64,000 nt of DNA from Ciceribacter ferrooxidans (GCF_004137355.1 NZ_SDVB01000253.1:620001-684000), one strand, 5' to 3'. Positions 35,440-47,645 are shown, counted from the stretch's first letter. Translations and numbers: made by a program. Notes: generated by a model from the sequence alone, not told the origin.

Positions 35440-36600
35440 ATGGCGAAGTCTCTGGGACCGGTAAAGCGAAAATTCTCACCATGGACCGATCCGGGGGCGG
35501 TGCCCTTCATCCGCTTCGAGAACGTCACCAAGCGCTTCGGCGACTTCACGGCGGTGAGCAATCTCAGCCTCGATATCTACGAGCGGGAGTTCTTCTCGCT
35601 GCTCGGGCCGTCCGGATGCGGCAAGACCACGCTGATGCGCATGCTGGCGGGCTTCGAGGAGCCGACCGAGGGGCGTATCCTGCTGCAGGGCAAGGATATT
35701 TCGGGCGTTCCGCCGTATCGGCGGCCGACCAACATGATGTTCCAGTCCTACGCGCTCTTCCCGCATATGACGGTTGAAAAGAACATCGCCTTCGGCCTCG
35801 AACAGGACAAGCTGCCGAAAGGCGAGATCGACGCGCGCGTCCAGGAGATGCTGAAGCTCGTCAAGCTGGAGCAATTCGCCAAGCGCAAGCCGAACCAGCT
35901 TTCCGGCGGCCAGCGCCAGCGCGTGGCGCTCGCTCGTTCACTCGCCAAGCGACCGAAAGTGCTTTTGCTCGACGAGCCGCTCGGCGCGCTCGACCGCAAG
36001 CTCCGCGAGGAGACGCAGTTCGAACTCATCGACATCCAGACGACGCTCGGCCTCACCTTCCTGATCGTCACCCACGACCAGGAAGAGGCGATGACGGTGT
36101 CCGACCGTATCGCCGTCATGGACAAGGGCGTCATCGTGCAGGTGGCGACGCCGGCGGAGATCTATGAGGCGCCGAACAGCCGCTACGTTGCGGACTTCAT
36201 CGGCGACATCAACATCGTCGAAGGCACCTTCGAGGGCCGGGCGAACGACGGCCGCAACGGCAGCGAAGTGGTCAGGGTTTCCTGCGGAAGCTTCACGGCC
36301 GCGGTCGAGCAGCAATGCGACGTGGCGCCCGGCGCGAGCGTCGCTTTCGCGGTCCGCCCCGAAAAGGTGCGCATCTCGCTGGACAAGCCGGCGGAAACCG
36401 CCACCAACGCGCTCTACGGCGAGGTCTGGGACATCGGCTATCTCGGCGACTTTTCGGTCTTCGTCGTCAAGCTGGAGGACGGGCGTACCTTCCGCGCCGC
36501 GCAGGCGAACATCTCCCGTCTCGTCGACCGGCCGATCACCTATGGCGATATGGTATGGCTGACCTGGCCGGCCGATGCCGGCCTCGTGCTGACGCGCTGA
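35440..36600 (+). CDS. potG: Putrescine ABC transporter ATPase PotG
   Basis: A 386-residue polyamine-transport ATPase. Walker A GPSGCGKTT, Q-loop MMFQSYALFPHMTVEKN, signature LSGGQRQRVALARSLA, Walker B VLLLDEPLGALD and H-loop IVTHDQEEAM are intact, and a C-terminal TOBE domain follows (FAVRPEKVRISLDKP). The ATG at 35440 is chosen; a TTG at 35428 is in frame. The Shine-Dalgarno is weak. It energises PotHI. Confidence 0.92.
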   Translation: MAKSLGPVKRKFSPWTDPGAVPFIRFENVTKRFGDFTAVSNLSLDIYEREFFSLLGPSGCGKTTLMRMLAGFEEPTEGRILLQGKDISGVPPYRRPTNMMFQSYALFPHMTVEKNIAFGLEQDKLPKGEIDARVQEMLKLVKLEQFAKRKPNQLSGGQRQRVALARSLAKRPKVLLLDEPLGALDRKLREETQFELIDIQTTLGLTFLIVTHDQEEAMTVSDRIAVMDKGVIVQVATPAEIYEAPNSRYVADFIGDINIVEGTFEGRANDGRNGSEVVRVSCGSFTAAVEQQCDVAPGASVAFAVRPEKVRISLDKPAETATNALYGEVWDIGYLGDFSVFVVKLEDGRTFRAAQANISRLVDRPITYGDMVWLTWPADAGLVLTR

Positions 36601-36610
36601 GGAGAGGACG

Positions 36611-37516
36611 ATGGAAGGAGAGATATCGCTCCCCAAGGCAAGTCCGGCGCGCTGGCTCGTCGTTCTGATCCCCTATGCATGGATGGCGCTCTTCTTTCTC
36701 GCGCCCTTTTTCATCGTCGTGAAGATTTCCCTCTCCGACACCGCGATCGCGATGCCGCCCTATCTCCCCGTGTTCGAGGGTTTTTCCGCGCTTCGCGACT
36801 TCGTCTCCCAGCTCGATGCCGAAAACTACCTCTTTCTCACCGAGGACCCGCTCTATTACAGCGCCTATCTGTCGTCTCTGCGGATTGCGGTAATCTCGAC
36901 CCTGCTTCTGCTTTTGGTCGGCTATCCGATCGCGCTCGGCATGGCACGTGCGTCCGTGACCATCCGGCCGACGCTGCTGATGCTCGTCATCCTGCCGTTC
37001 TGGACCTCGTTCCTCATCCGCGTCTATGCCTGGATCGGTATCCTGAAGCCGGAGGGCCTGCTGACGCTCGTGCTGCAGTGGATCGGCCTCTATGGTCCGG
37101 ACGAGCAGGTGCAGATCTTCCGCACCGAGACGGCGATCTTCATCGGCATCGTCTATTCCTACCTGCCCTTCATGGTGCTCCCGCTCTATTCGGCGCTCGA
37201 AAAGCTCGACGGCACGCTCTTGGAGGCGGCGAGCGACCTCGGCTGCCCGCCATGGAAGGCCTTCTGGCGCATCACCTTCCCGCTGTCGATCCCCGGCGTG
37301 ATCGCCGGTTCCATGATCTGCTTTATTCCGATCACCGGCGAGTTCGTCATCCCCGATCTGCTCGGCGGCCCGAACACGCTGATGATCGGCAAGACGCTCT
37401 GGACGGAGTTCTTCGGCAACCGCGACTGGCCGCTCGCCTCCGCGGTCGCCGTGGTGCTGCTGCTCCTGCTGGTCATTCCGATCATGATCTTCCAGAACCA
37501 GCAGCAGAAGGTGTGA
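36611..37516 (+). CDS. potH: Putrescine ABC transporter permease PotH
   Basis: A 301-residue permease with about six membrane helices. The ATPase-contacting EAA motif is seen as LEAASDLGCPPWKAFWRITFPLSIPG (about residues 207-232). The N-terminal cytoplasmic stretch and the first helix (LVVLIPYAWMALFFLAPFF) are typical of PotH/PotB. GAGGAGAGG before the ATG; 10 bases after potG and 9 before potI. Confidence 0.92.
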   Translation: MEGEISLPKASPARWLVVLIPYAWMALFFLAPFFIVVKISLSDTAIAMPPYLPVFEGFSALRDFVSQLDAENYLFLTEDPLYYSAYLSSLRIAVISTLLLLLVGYPIALGMARASVTIRPTLLMLVILPFWTSFLIRVYAWIGILKPEGLLTLVLQWIGLYGPDEQVQIFRTETAIFIGIVYSYLPFMVLPLYSALEKLDGTLLEAASDLGCPPWKAFWRITFPLSIPGVIAGSMICFIPITGEFVIPDLLGGPNTLMIGKTLWTEFFGNRDWPLASAVAVVLLLLLVIPIMIFQNQQQKV

Positions 37517-37525
37517 GGTGACGCC

Positions 37526-38341
37526 ATGAAACCGGGCAAGTTCGACGCCACCGTCCTCACCATCGGGTTCGCCTTCCTCTACCTCCCGATCGTGATCCTC
37601 GTCATCTATTCCTTCAACGAATCCAAGCTCGTCACCGTGTGGGGCGGTTTCTCGCTCAAATGGTACGGTGCGCTCTGGCAGAACCAGGGCCTCCTCGATG
37701 CCGCCTGGGTGACGATCCGCGTTGGCCTGCTCAGCGCCACGCTGGGCACCGTTCTCGGCACGCTCGCGGCATTGGCGCTGGTGCGCTACGGCCGGTTTCC
37801 GGGACGGGTGCTGTTTTCCGGCATGGTCTACGCGCCGCTCGTCATGCCGGAGGTCATTACCGGCCTGTCGCTGCTCCTGTTGTTCGTGGCGGTCGGTCTC
37901 GATCGCGGCATGCTGACGCTGACGCTCGCCCACATCACCTTCACGATGTGCTACGTCGCGATCGTCGTGCAATCGCGGCTCCTGACCTTCGATCGCAGCC
38001 TGGAAGAAGCGGCGCTTGATCTCGGTTGCCCGCCAGTCAAAACTTTCTTCAGGATCACACTGCCACTCATCATGCCCGCCGTCGTCTCCGGCTGGATGCT
38101 CGCCTTCACGCTGTCGCTCGACGATCTGGTCATATCGAGCTTCACGACCGGTCCCGGAGCGACGACCCTGCCGATCAAGATCTATTCTCAGGTCCGTCTG
38201 GGGGTCACGCCGGAGATCAATGCCGTCTGCACCATCCTCATCGGAATCGTGACGATCGGCGTCATCATCGCATCGATCACCACCAAGCAGCGCGAATTGC
38301 AGCGCCTGCGCGACGAGCACGTCGCCGCGACCCAGGCGTGA
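37526..38341 (+). CDS. potI: Putrescine ABC transporter permease PotI
   Basis: A 271-residue permease with about six membrane helices and an EAA loop (LEEAALDLGCPPVKTFFRI). SFNESKLVTVWGGFSLKWY is the conserved PotI/PotC start of the first periplasmic loop. GTGAGGTG lies before the ATG. Last gene of potFGHI; it converges on the AsmA-like gene with 9 bases between the stop codons. Confidence 0.92.
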   Translation: MKPGKFDATVLTIGFAFLYLPIVILVIYSFNESKLVTVWGGFSLKWYGALWQNQGLLDAAWVTIRVGLLSATLGTVLGTLAALALVRYGRFPGRVLFSGMVYAPLVMPEVITGLSLLLLFVAVGLDRGMLTLTLAHITFTMCYVAIVVQSRLLTFDRSLEEAALDLGCPPVKTFFRITLPLIMPAVVSGWMLAFTLSLDDLVISSFTTGPGATTLPIKIYSQVRLGVTPEINAVCTILIGIVTIGVIIASITTKQRELQRLRDEHVAATQA

Positions 38342-38350
38342 CGGCGTTCC

Positions 38351-40192
38351 TCAGGGGGCAGGCGACATCACGGGATCGGGCCAGGATCCGCCGATGAAGA
38401 ACCGAAGCGGCTTCGCCGGCGGTTCGCCGATTGCCGTGGGCGGCGAGAGAGTGGCCGAGAGCGCGAGCCCCTGGCTCGCATAGGGAATGATGCCGGAGAG
38501 TTGCAGGTCTTCCGAAGGTCCTTCCAGTCGTGCCTCGTCGATCGTCGCCGATCCCGAGGAGAGGTGTGCTGAGAAGACCAGCGTGTCGAAGGGCAGGTCG
38601 GCGCCGAGTGCCTCGCTGAGGTGGAAGAAGGGCTTCTCTCCGGCGAGGCGACGCAGTGCCACGGTATCGATGCCACGCAAGGCGCCGGCGCTGGCTGCAA
38701 ATCGTACCGTGCCGTCGATGCCGGAGGGGTCTGCCGCCCATATGGGGCGGTCGGCTTTCAGGGTGACGTCGAGCGAGCCACGACCGCTCGGCAGCGGCCC
38801 CTTGAGCGCAAGGCGTTCGGCAAGATCCGGCAGGTCCGCGTCGGCGAGCGACAGCTGCAATGTCCCACCGCCCGCAAAACTCGGTCCTGCACCGTCGAGC
38901 CGCGCCTGCAGCCTGCCGCTTGAAAAGATACCGTCGGCAATGTCGAATTGAATCTTGTCATGAGTGGCGAGCAGGCTCGCGGCGATATTCTCGATCGTGA
39001 AGGGCGCGAGCCGTGCTTCGCCGGCCGACAGGGACAGGTCGAAATCGAGTTGGCGCGGAGATGCCTCGCCGGAGGTATCCTTCTGGGAAAAGGCGTCGAG
39101 CAGGCGGGCCACGTCGATCCGGTCGAAGGCAAGTGTGCCGGACAGCCGACGCCGTCCGCGCTCCGGCGGCGACAGTTCGAGAATGCCGGTCGCGTGGGCG
39201 TCGTCGACCGTGAGTTCCAGCTGGTCGAAACGCAGGTCGCGGCCGGTCTTGACGAGTTCGGCCGAAACGCTGGCTGTACGTGCGGTCTCGATGCCCGGCA
39301 GGTGCACGCCGCTCAGGGCAGCGAGCGACCTGACGTCGGCGATGCTGGCTTTCAGGGCACCGGAAATCAGGTCGTCCCCGGCGAGGCTCGCGCGCCCGTC
39401 GAAGGAGGCGGTCAGGATGGGCGAGCTCCAGGCAAGTCCGATTGATGCCTCGCGTCCGCCGAAAAACAGCAGCGGTTGCGGCGTCGAGAGGTCCAGGCGG
39501 GCCTCGCGCCCACCGATCCTGAGCGTCACATAGGCGGTAAGTGCCGAGGAAAGTCGCGGCCAGGAGACATCGGCCAGAATGCCGTCGACGACGAAGGTCC
39601 GTCGCGAGGTCTGGTCATGGATCGCGATGCTGCCTTCCTCGACCGTGACGGAGCCGACCTCGGCGTCGGCGGCTGCCTCCAGTGTCTGGTGGCCACCCTC
39701 GCGCGGACGAACGCTCTTGACCGCGCTGCTCAGGCGTCCCTCGCTCGCCCAGTCGAGTCGCCCTTGCTCGTCGCGCTCGACGAAGACGCGTGGACGCCCC
39801 AGGCGGAATTCGCGGAATTCGGGCGCGCCACGGACGGCGTCAAGCAGGCCGAACGAGGCGGAGAGACGTTCGATTTCCGCGAGCACCTTCTCTCCCTCGG
39901 CAGTCGGCTTGCTGATCCGCACGGCGTTGAGAGTGATCCGCGGTTCGGGGAAGAAGGAGATTTCCGGCGTCCCGTCGATCCGGACGGTGTGTCCGGTCCA
40001 TTCCGCCACGGCCCGTTCCATCGCCGACCGCACGAGGCTGCTCGACACGAGATAGGGAGCAGCAAGGCGGGAGACGAGATAGACCGAAAGCGCCGCAACA
40101 ACGACGACGAGTGTCCATTGCAGGACGCGTTCCGCCTTCCGCTTCTGCCGGCTCCTCTTCCTGCGCAAGGGTCTGCTCCGTTCGTCGGCCAT
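38351..40192 (-). CDS. AsmA-family envelope protein
   Basis: A 613-residue protein with a basic cytoplasmic N-terminus, one membrane anchor (about residues 22-45, [17 protein letters not shown]) and a long periplasmic region of repeated strands. The N-terminal AsmA pattern is visible ([31 protein letters not shown], interrupted here as separate stretches) and the C-terminal part is the AsmA-like barrel-groove end ([17 protein letters not shown]). AsmA/TamB-type proteins move lipids between membranes or affect outer-membrane assembly. ATG at 40192 was chosen; a farther in-frame ATG at 40276 would add a non-family N-terminus. Confidence 0.8.
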   Translation of the reverse strand: MADERSRPLRRKRSRQKRKAERVLQWTLVVVVAALSVYLVSRLAAPYLVSSSLVRSAMERAVAEWTGHTVRIDGTPEISFFPEPRITLNAVRISKPTAEGEKVLAEIERLSASFGLLDAVRGAPEFREFRLGRPRVFVERDEQGRLDWASEGRLSSAVKSVRPREGGHQTLEAAADAEVGSVTVEEGSIAIHDQTSRRTFVVDGILADVSWPRLSSALTAYVTLRIGGREARLDLSTPQPLLFFGGREASIGLAWSSPILTASFDGRASLAGDDLISGALKASIADVRSLAALSGVHLPGIETARTASVSAELVKTGRDLRFDQLELTVDDAHATGILELSPPERGRRRLSGTLAFDRIDVARLLDAFSQKDTSGEASPRQLDFDLSLSAGEARLAPFTIENIAASLLATHDKIQFDIADGIFSSGRLQARLDGAGPSFAGGGTLQLSLADADLPDLAERLALKGPLPSGRGSLDVTLKADRPIWAADPSGIDGTVRFAASAGALRGIDTVALRRLAGEKPFFHLSEALGADLPFDTLVFSAHLSSGSATIDEARLEGPSEDLQLSGIIPYASQGLALSATLSPPTAIGEPPAKPLRFFIGGSWPDPVMSPAP

Positions 40193-40349
40193 GCTCGAAT
40201 GTAAGCCCGTTCCAAGGTTTTGGCGATGCGGCGTCTCGACCGCCGATATCGCAAATGCCCACGACTGGCAATTCACCCGCTTACCGCGCCTGCGATCTTT
40301 ATATTGCGGTGCAAACTGCTATACAGGCGAAGGACGTGAGGAGGACGCC

Positions 40350-42302
<1,953 letters not shown>

Positions 42303-42315
42303 TCGTCTCGCGGGG

Positions 42316-42334
42316 CCGGGGCGCTCAGCCCCGG
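42316..42334. terminator. Hairpin between convergent acsA2 and the permease gene
   Basis: CCGGGGC (42316-42322), loop GCTCA, GCCCCGG (42328-42334), followed by TTCT. 7-bp GC stem between converging genes, overlapping the stop codon of the minus-strand gene. Confidence 0.5.
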
Positions 42335-44058
42335 TTCTCGAGCGAGCGAGAGACGAGCACGACCGGGATCAGCCCGGCGACGATGATGATGACAGCGGCG
42401 ACCGAGGCGTCCTGCACCTTGGCTCGCGAGGCGTCCTCGTAAACGAGGGTCGCCAGCGTGTTGAAGTTGAAGGGGCGAAGCAGGATCGTCGCCGACAACT
42501 CCTTCATCGTCTCGATGAAGACGAGGAGAGCTGCGGTCAGCACGGCCGGCCGCATGTTCGGCAGCAGCACCTCCTTCAGCGTCTGGAAACGAGTTCGCCC
42601 GAGCGCCCGCGCCGCCATGTCGAGATGCGGCGAGAGCTTGTGGAAGCCGGCGTCGATGGTGCCCTCCGCCATGGTGAGGAAACGCACGGTCGCGGCGTAC
42701 ACAATCGCAAAGCCGGTGCCGGACAGCAGCAGGCCCGTCGAGACGCCGAACGCCGAGCGCAGCGCTCCGTCGACGGCGTTGTCGATCGCCGCGAGCGGGA
42801 TCAACACGCCCATGCCGAGGATCGTTCCTGGCACGCCGTAGCCGAGCGAGGCGAGGCGGCTCGCACCCGCCGTCAGTCTTGTGCGCTCGGTGCGTGCTGC
42901 ATAGGCGAGCATGAAGGCGAGAAGGATCGTCGCCACGGCCGCCGATGAGGAAACCAGGATCGAGTGGCCGAACGCCTTCAGAAGACGGGTGTCCGCGAAG
43001 TCGTCGAGGCGATGGAGCGCGAAACTCGAAAGAACGGCGACCGGCGTGACGAAGCCGACGAGAACCGGAATGCTGCAGAAGACGGTCGCGGCCCACCGGC
43101 GGGCGCCCGTGAGCTTCAGGCGCACGGCGTCGGGAACGACCGCCGTCGTCTTGTTGGACGAGAAGCGCTGCAGGCGCCGGGCACGGCGCTCGACGACCAG
43201 AAGGCCGACGACGAAGACGAGCATGACGCAGGCGATCTGGGCCGCGCCCGAAAGGCTGCCCCGGTTGAGCCAGGTGTCGTAGATCGAGAAGGTGAGCGTG
43301 TTGACGCCGAGATATTCGACCGCGCCGATATCGTTCAGCGTTTCCATCATGACGAGCGTCAGCCCGACGATGATGGCGGGCCGCGCCATGGGGATCTGCA
43401 CGCGGGTGAAGACCCTGAGCGGTCCGGCGCCGAGGGTGCGCGCGACGTCGGCCGCGGCCCGGCCCTGCATGACGAACATCGAGCGGCAGGCGAGATAGAC
43501 GTAAGGGTAGAGCACCGCCGACATCACCAACACGGCTCCGCCGAGCGAGCGTATGTCGGGAAAGCTGTAGTCGCGGGCCGACTGAAACCCGAAGAGCGCG
43601 CGATAGGCGCTCTGTACCGGGCCGGTGAAATCGAGGAATTCGCCGAAGGCGTAGGCCGCGAGATACGAGGGGATGGCGAGCGGCAGTACGAGCGCGGACG
43701 AGAGAAGGCGCCGCAGCGGGAAATCGCAGGAGGCGACGAGCCAGGCGGTTCCGATCCCGAAAAGGCCGGTGAAGACGCCGGTGGCGACAAGCAATGCCAG
43801 CGTGCGGCCGGTTGCCCGCGGCACCACATTGGTCAACATGTGCTGCCAGTCGCCGCTTTCGGCCAGCCCGATCACGAAGATCGCGACGATCGGCATGGCC
43901 ACCACGACCGCGGCGACGATCGCCGCCAGGGAGGCAATGCCGAAACGGCCTCGTGCCGGCCTTGCATATCCTGTCGCTTCTCCGGACGTTTCGACCGACA
44001 AGCCCTTCGCCTCCGATACCAGATGCCTCGCCCGTGACGGGCGACCCACGACGACCAT
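42325..44058 (-). CDS. Fe3+-type ABC transporter permease (FbpB/SfuB family), orphan
   Basis: A 577-residue double-length permease of the FbpB/SfuB/AfuB family with about 12 membrane helices arranged as two fused permease units. Two EAA-type loops are visible: ADVARTLGAGPLRVFTRVQIPMARPA in the first half and MAARALGRTRFQTLKEVLLPNMRPA in the second (given here in short form). The family imports ferric iron, sometimes other anions. No binding protein or ATPase gene lies nearby, so it is an orphan here and its partners must be elsewhere. Weak Shine-Dalgarno; an internal start within the first 25 residues is possible. Confidence 0.82.
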   Translation of the reverse strand: MVVVGRPSRARHLVSEAKGLSVETSGEATGYARPARGRFGIASLAAIVAAVVVAMPIVAIFVIGLAESGDWQHMLTNVVPRATGRTLALLVATGVFTGLFGIGTAWLVASCDFPLRRLLSSALVLPLAIPSYLAAYAFGEFLDFTGPVQSAYRALFGFQSARDYSFPDIRSLGGAVLVMSAVLYPYVYLACRSMFVMQGRAAADVARTLGAGPLRVFTRVQIPMARPAIIVGLTLVMMETLNDIGAVEYLGVNTLTFSIYDTWLNRGSLSGAAQIACVMLVFVVGLLVVERRARRLQRFSSNKTTAVVPDAVRLKLTGARRWAATVFCSIPVLVGFVTPVAVLSSFALHRLDDFADTRLLKAFGHSILVSSSAAVATILLAFMLAYAARTERTRLTAGASRLASLGYGVPGTILGMGVLIPLAAIDNAVDGALRSAFGVSTGLLLSGTGFAIVYAATVRFLTMAEGTIDAGFHKLSPHLDMAARALGRTRFQTLKEVLLPNMRPAVLTAALLVFIETMKELSATILLRPFNFNTLATLVYEDASRAKVQDASVAAVIIIVAGLIPVVLVSRSLENRG

Positions 44059-44093
44059 CTAGCGGAAACGGCCGGGGAAGGGAACCGGCGGCG

Positions 44094-47000
44094 TCAGTTC
44101 GCCAGGACGCGCGGCGAGGGGAAGGTGATCTCGACGAGCGTGCCTTCGTTCGGCGCCGAGTGGATCGCGAAGCTCGCCCGGTTGGCGTCGACCATCGCCT
44201 TGGTCAGCGGCAGGCCGAGCCCGGTGCCGTCGCTGCGGCCGCGCCCGCCCGCGGCGACCTGGCGGAACGGCTTCATCGCCATCTCGAGTTCGGTGCGCGA
44301 CATGCCGATGCCGGTGTCGCGGATGCGCAGGACGACGCTACCGTTGCTCTCGTAGGAGGTCGACACGATGATCTGTCCGCCCGACGGGGTGAAGCGGATG
44401 GCATTCGCCAGGATGTTGAGCACGATCTGCTTGATCGAACGAAGGTCGGCGACCACGTTCGGCACAGACTGCGACAGGGCAGTGCGGATGATCACGCGCT
44501 GCGTGTTCGCCTGCGGCTGGACAAGCGAAACGGCAGACGCAACGGCTTCGTTCAGGCCGACGGCCTCGAAGTCGAGCTCCATTTCACCCGCCTCGATCTT
44601 GGAGATGTCGAGGAGGTCATTGACGATGTCGAGCACGTGGCGGCCGGAGCGAACGATGTCGTTGGCGTATTCGGTATAGCGCGGATGGCCGATCGGGCCG
44701 AAGCGCTCACCGGCCATCATGTCGGCAAAGCCTATGATGGCGTTGAGCGGCGTGCGGATTTCGTGGCTGACGCGTGCGAGGAAGTCGCTCTTGTGGGTGT
44801 TGGCGGTTTCGGCGGCGCGCTTGGCGTTGCGCAGCTCCTCCTCGGTCCGCTTCCATTGCGTGATATCGCGGATGACGGCGCAATAGCCGTTCGAGGCGGC
44901 GAGCTTGCCGATGGTCATGAACAGCGGCAGGAACCCGCCGGACGCCTCGCGGCCGATCACCTCGCGCCCGTCGTTCAGCACGCTTGCGACGCCGTGGCCG
45001 GCAAGACCCGCCAGATAGTCGAGAACCGCCTTCTGGCTCTCATGGGCGAAGAGCATCACGAAGGGTTTGCCGCGGGTCTCCGCCTCGTCGAAGTTGAAGA
45101 GTGCGCTTGCCGCGCGGTTCATCGAGCGGATGTCCCCTTCGGGACCGAGGACGACGACGCCGTCGGTGGCCGTTTCGAGGATCGAGCGCAGTTCCTCGAT
45201 TTCCGCCTTCAGCGCCTGGTCTTCATCGGCAGGCTTCGGTGCCGGCTCGACGACGGTGAGCTGGACGGGTGGCCGGGTGGCCTTCACCGGAGCTTCGGTG
45301 GGGATGAGAGCAAGCAGGAGCGCACTCGACTGCTCCCAGCGCACCGACTGCAGGCGTGCGGTGACCGGCACCAGCTGATCGTCGGCGCGCACCACCACCA
45401 TGCCGCTCGCCTGGTCCGCGGCGCCTTCCAGCTCCTGCCGCTGAAGCAGGGCGTCGAGGCCTCCAGCCTCTCCCAACGCCTCCAGGGAGGCGTACCCGGT
45501 GAGGTTCAGGAATTCGGGATTGGCGTGGATCAGCCGGTCGCCGACATGGACGAGCAGTGCCACCGGCATCAGGTCGACGACGTCCGGCGACAGGCCGATA
45601 TCGCGACGGCTGCGCGGCAGGGCACCGGAGGGCGCCTGCGGGACTTCCCCTGCGGGCTCGTCCGGGATGGTTGTCGCGGTGTTCTCCGTAAGGACTGTGG
45701 CCTGTTCTTCCGTCTTTTCTTCCGTTTCCGGCGTCGTGGTTTGCGGCTCGGGCCTATCGATTCCGGCAACCGGCGGTTCCACCGTCTCCGCGCGGGCTTG
45801 TTCCTGTTGCGGCGCTTCGGCGCCGATCAGGCCGTTCGCTTCGAGCCGCCGGGCGATCTCGCGGAAAGCCGCCTGCTCGCCCGGCGTGAGGCCGTCGCGG
45901 CTGCGCGCGCGCCGCTCTTCGAGCTGCACCACCTTGTCGGAATGCCTTTTGCCGGGTGTCTCGGAGATGAGAAGCGCCGGCGGCTCGCCTTCTCCGGTTT
46001 CACGGGCAATGGAGGTTTCCGGCGGCACGGCTGCCGCGGCTTCCGGGGTCTCTGCGGCGGGCTCTGCGACCGGCGGCGAAACCTCGTCGGAAGGAGCGCC
46101 GAGCGTCAGGCCGGTGCCGGCGGGGTCCACCACGGCGTCCGCCAGCCGCACGATACCGAAGCCGCGGAAGCCGTCGAAATCGCGGTTGCGGTCGTAGGTG
46201 GGAAGCGCGGCGAGATCGACGGGCACACGCAAGGTCGTGCCTTCCACCGGCCAGGAAACCGAGCGCCCGGACCACGTGTCGCGACGCTTCAGGAGGTCGG
46301 CGATCTTTCCCTCTGGATCGAGGTTGAACGTCTGCGCGACTTCGATGAACGACCGCCCTTCGATCGCCGCCGAATGCGGTCCGACGGCTTCGGCAAATTC
46401 CTTCGAGACTTCGCTGAAACGGCCTTCGGCATCGATCTTCCAGACGAAGCGGGAGGCGCGATTGCTCGGACGGTAGACGAAGCCGCCGCCGGATTTCGTC
46501 TCGGACGTGGCCGCAGGCTGTTCGGAGGCGGCAACCGTTTCAACCGCAGCCGGAAATTCCGCTTCTTCGTGCAGTTCCTCCGCGGCTTGCGGTTCGACAG
46601 ATGTCACGGCTTCTTCGACCGGAGCTTCCGAAGCGTACGCGACGAGAGGGACGATTTCTTCCGCCGCGACCTCTTCCGTCTCTGCTCCTTCCGCGTCCGG
46701 TGTCAGGACCTCGGGCGCCGTCTCGATTTCCTCGATGTCGCCGATCGCGTCGACCACGGCACCGTAAGCGGTTGCGGCATCCTCGACCGGCGGTTCTTCG
46801 GCCGCCGGCGATTCTGTCGCTGGCTCGTCGAAGCCGCCGCTCGGATCGAGATTGCCGAGGATCGTCTCTACTGCGAAGAGGAGATAGAGCGGCGGTTCGT
46901 CGGCGACCCTGCCGATCGCCGCCGGCAGATAGCCACGGCCGGTCGGGATCGGACGCTTCACCAGCCGGTCGCGGTCGGCATCGACGAGCGCCACCAGCGT

Positions 47001-47522
47001 GCGTGCCGTCTGCGGGGTGATCGACAGGCCGGAAAAGGCAGGCGAGGCCGCAACGATCCTGCCGTCGGCGGCGAGCATCGCCATGTGCGTGTCCGGATCG
47101 TCGAGCCCGGTCAGCATGTCGCTCGCGCATTCGTCGACGCTGGGCCGTCGGCCGGTCGGCGGGATTGCGAGCAGGATCACGGGCTCTCCGGCGCGGATCT
47201 CGACCATTTCCGCCGTCGCCTGGACGGGGACGCGCTGGAAACCCTGGGTCAGGCGGAGAAGCAGCGAACGCTGTTCGCCGACCTTCTGCAGCTGCCTCGC
47301 CGTCGATTCGATCTGGCGAAAGGCGAGGTCGCTCCTGTCCGGTCCCTGGTCGAGAAAGTCGTAAATGGAGCCGTTGCCGAAGAAGTGCGCGCCCGCGCCG
47401 TTCGCCCAGAGCACCTGCTCGAGTCCGGTGGAAAACAGCACAAGGGCCTCGCCGCGCGCAAAGCGCCCGCGGACACTCTCGTGCACGGCGACGTCGATGA
47501 ACGGGTACTGCTGAACGGGCAT
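44094..47522 (-). CDS. cbrA: CbrA-type multi-PAS sensor histidine kinase
   Basis: A 1142-residue hybrid-free histidine kinase with no membrane helix visible. N-terminal PAS-like region (about residues 20-130), a long acidic Ala/Glu/Pro-rich linker (about 215-350 and 465-600), PAS domains at about 350-440, 620-720 and 770-880, a HisKA domain with the H-box FLARVSHEIRTPLN, and a HATPase domain ending DGTGLGLPLTKAMV. In Sinorhizobium meliloti CbrA acts through DivK and PleD on CtrA-dependent cell-cycle control. Neighbouring phasin and acetoacetyl-CoA synthetase genes match that locus. A CtrA-type site lies just upstream. Confidence 0.87.
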   Translation of the reverse strand: MPVQQYPFIDVAVHESVRGRFARGEALVLFSTGLEQVLWANGAGAHFFGNGSIYDFLDQGPDRSDLAFRQIESTARQLQKVGEQRSLLLRLTQGFQRVPVQATAEMVEIRAGEPVILLAIPPTGRRPSVDECASDMLTGLDDPDTHMAMLAADGRIVAASPAFSGLSITPQTARTLVALVDADRDRLVKRPIPTGRGYLPAAIGRVADEPPLYLLFAVETILGNLDPSGGFDEPATESPAAEEPPVEDAATAYGAVVDAIGDIEEIETAPEVLTPDAEGAETEEVAAEEIVPLVAYASEAPVEEAVTSVEPQAAEELHEEAEFPAAVETVAASEQPAATSETKSGGGFVYRPSNRASRFVWKIDAEGRFSEVSKEFAEAVGPHSAAIEGRSFIEVAQTFNLDPEGKIADLLKRRDTWSGRSVSWPVEGTTLRVPVDLAALPTYDRNRDFDGFRGFGIVRLADAVVDPAGTGLTLGAPSDEVSPPVAEPAAETPEAAAAVPPETSIARETGEGEPPALLISETPGKRHSDKVVQLEERRARSRDGLTPGEQAAFREIARRLEANGLIGAEAPQQEQARAETVEPPVAGIDRPEPQTTTPETEEKTEEQATVLTENTATTIPDEPAGEVPQAPSGALPRSRRDIGLSPDVVDLMPVALLVHVGDRLIHANPEFLNLTGYASLEALGEAGGLDALLQRQELEGAADQASGMVVVRADDQLVPVTARLQSVRWEQSSALLLALIPTEAPVKATRPPVQLTVVEPAPKPADEDQALKAEIEELRSILETATDGVVVLGPEGDIRSMNRAASALFNFDEAETRGKPFVMLFAHESQKAVLDYLAGLAGHGVASVLNDGREVIGREASGGFLPLFMTIGKLAASNGYCAVIRDITQWKRTEEELRNAKRAAETANTHKSDFLARVSHEIRTPLNAIIGFADMMAGERFGPIGHPRYTEYANDIVRSGRHVLDIVNDLLDISKIEAGEMELDFEAVGLNEAVASAVSLVQPQANTQRVIIRTALSQSVPNVVADLRSIKQIVLNILANAIRFTPSGGQIIVSTSYESNGSVVLRIRDTGIGMSRTELEMAMKPFRQVAAGGRGRSDGTGLGLPLTKAMVDANRASFAIHSAPNEGTLVEITFPSPRVLAN

Positions 47523-47560
47523 GATGGACCTAAGTTAGCAACCGCCGCACTGTTCGGCAA

Positions 47561-47575
47561 TTAACAGATTCTTAA
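47561..47575 (-). promoter_or_regulatory. CtrA-type binding site upstream of cbrA
   Basis: TTAACAGATTCTTAA contains two TTAA half-sites exactly 7 bases apart, the full TTAA-N7-TTAA CtrA consensus, 39 bases upstream of the cbrA ATG. Binding by CtrA is inferred from the match. Confidence 0.6.
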
Positions 47576-47645
47576 TATCTCCGGGTGTCGCGAGGGTCCA
47601 GCGCGGCACGGGGCTTTCGGGGAACACGGTTAACCGATCCGTTCA

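Noticed and set aside
40191-40349. Upstream extension of the acetoacetyl-CoA synthetase frame
   Set aside because: Would read through the divergent promoter region; GAGGAGGAC before the ATG at 40350 decides the start.
43794-47564. A 1256-codon plus-strand frame opposite cbrA
   Set aside because: Shadow of the CbrA coding strand; no ribosome site and Arg-rich low-complexity product.
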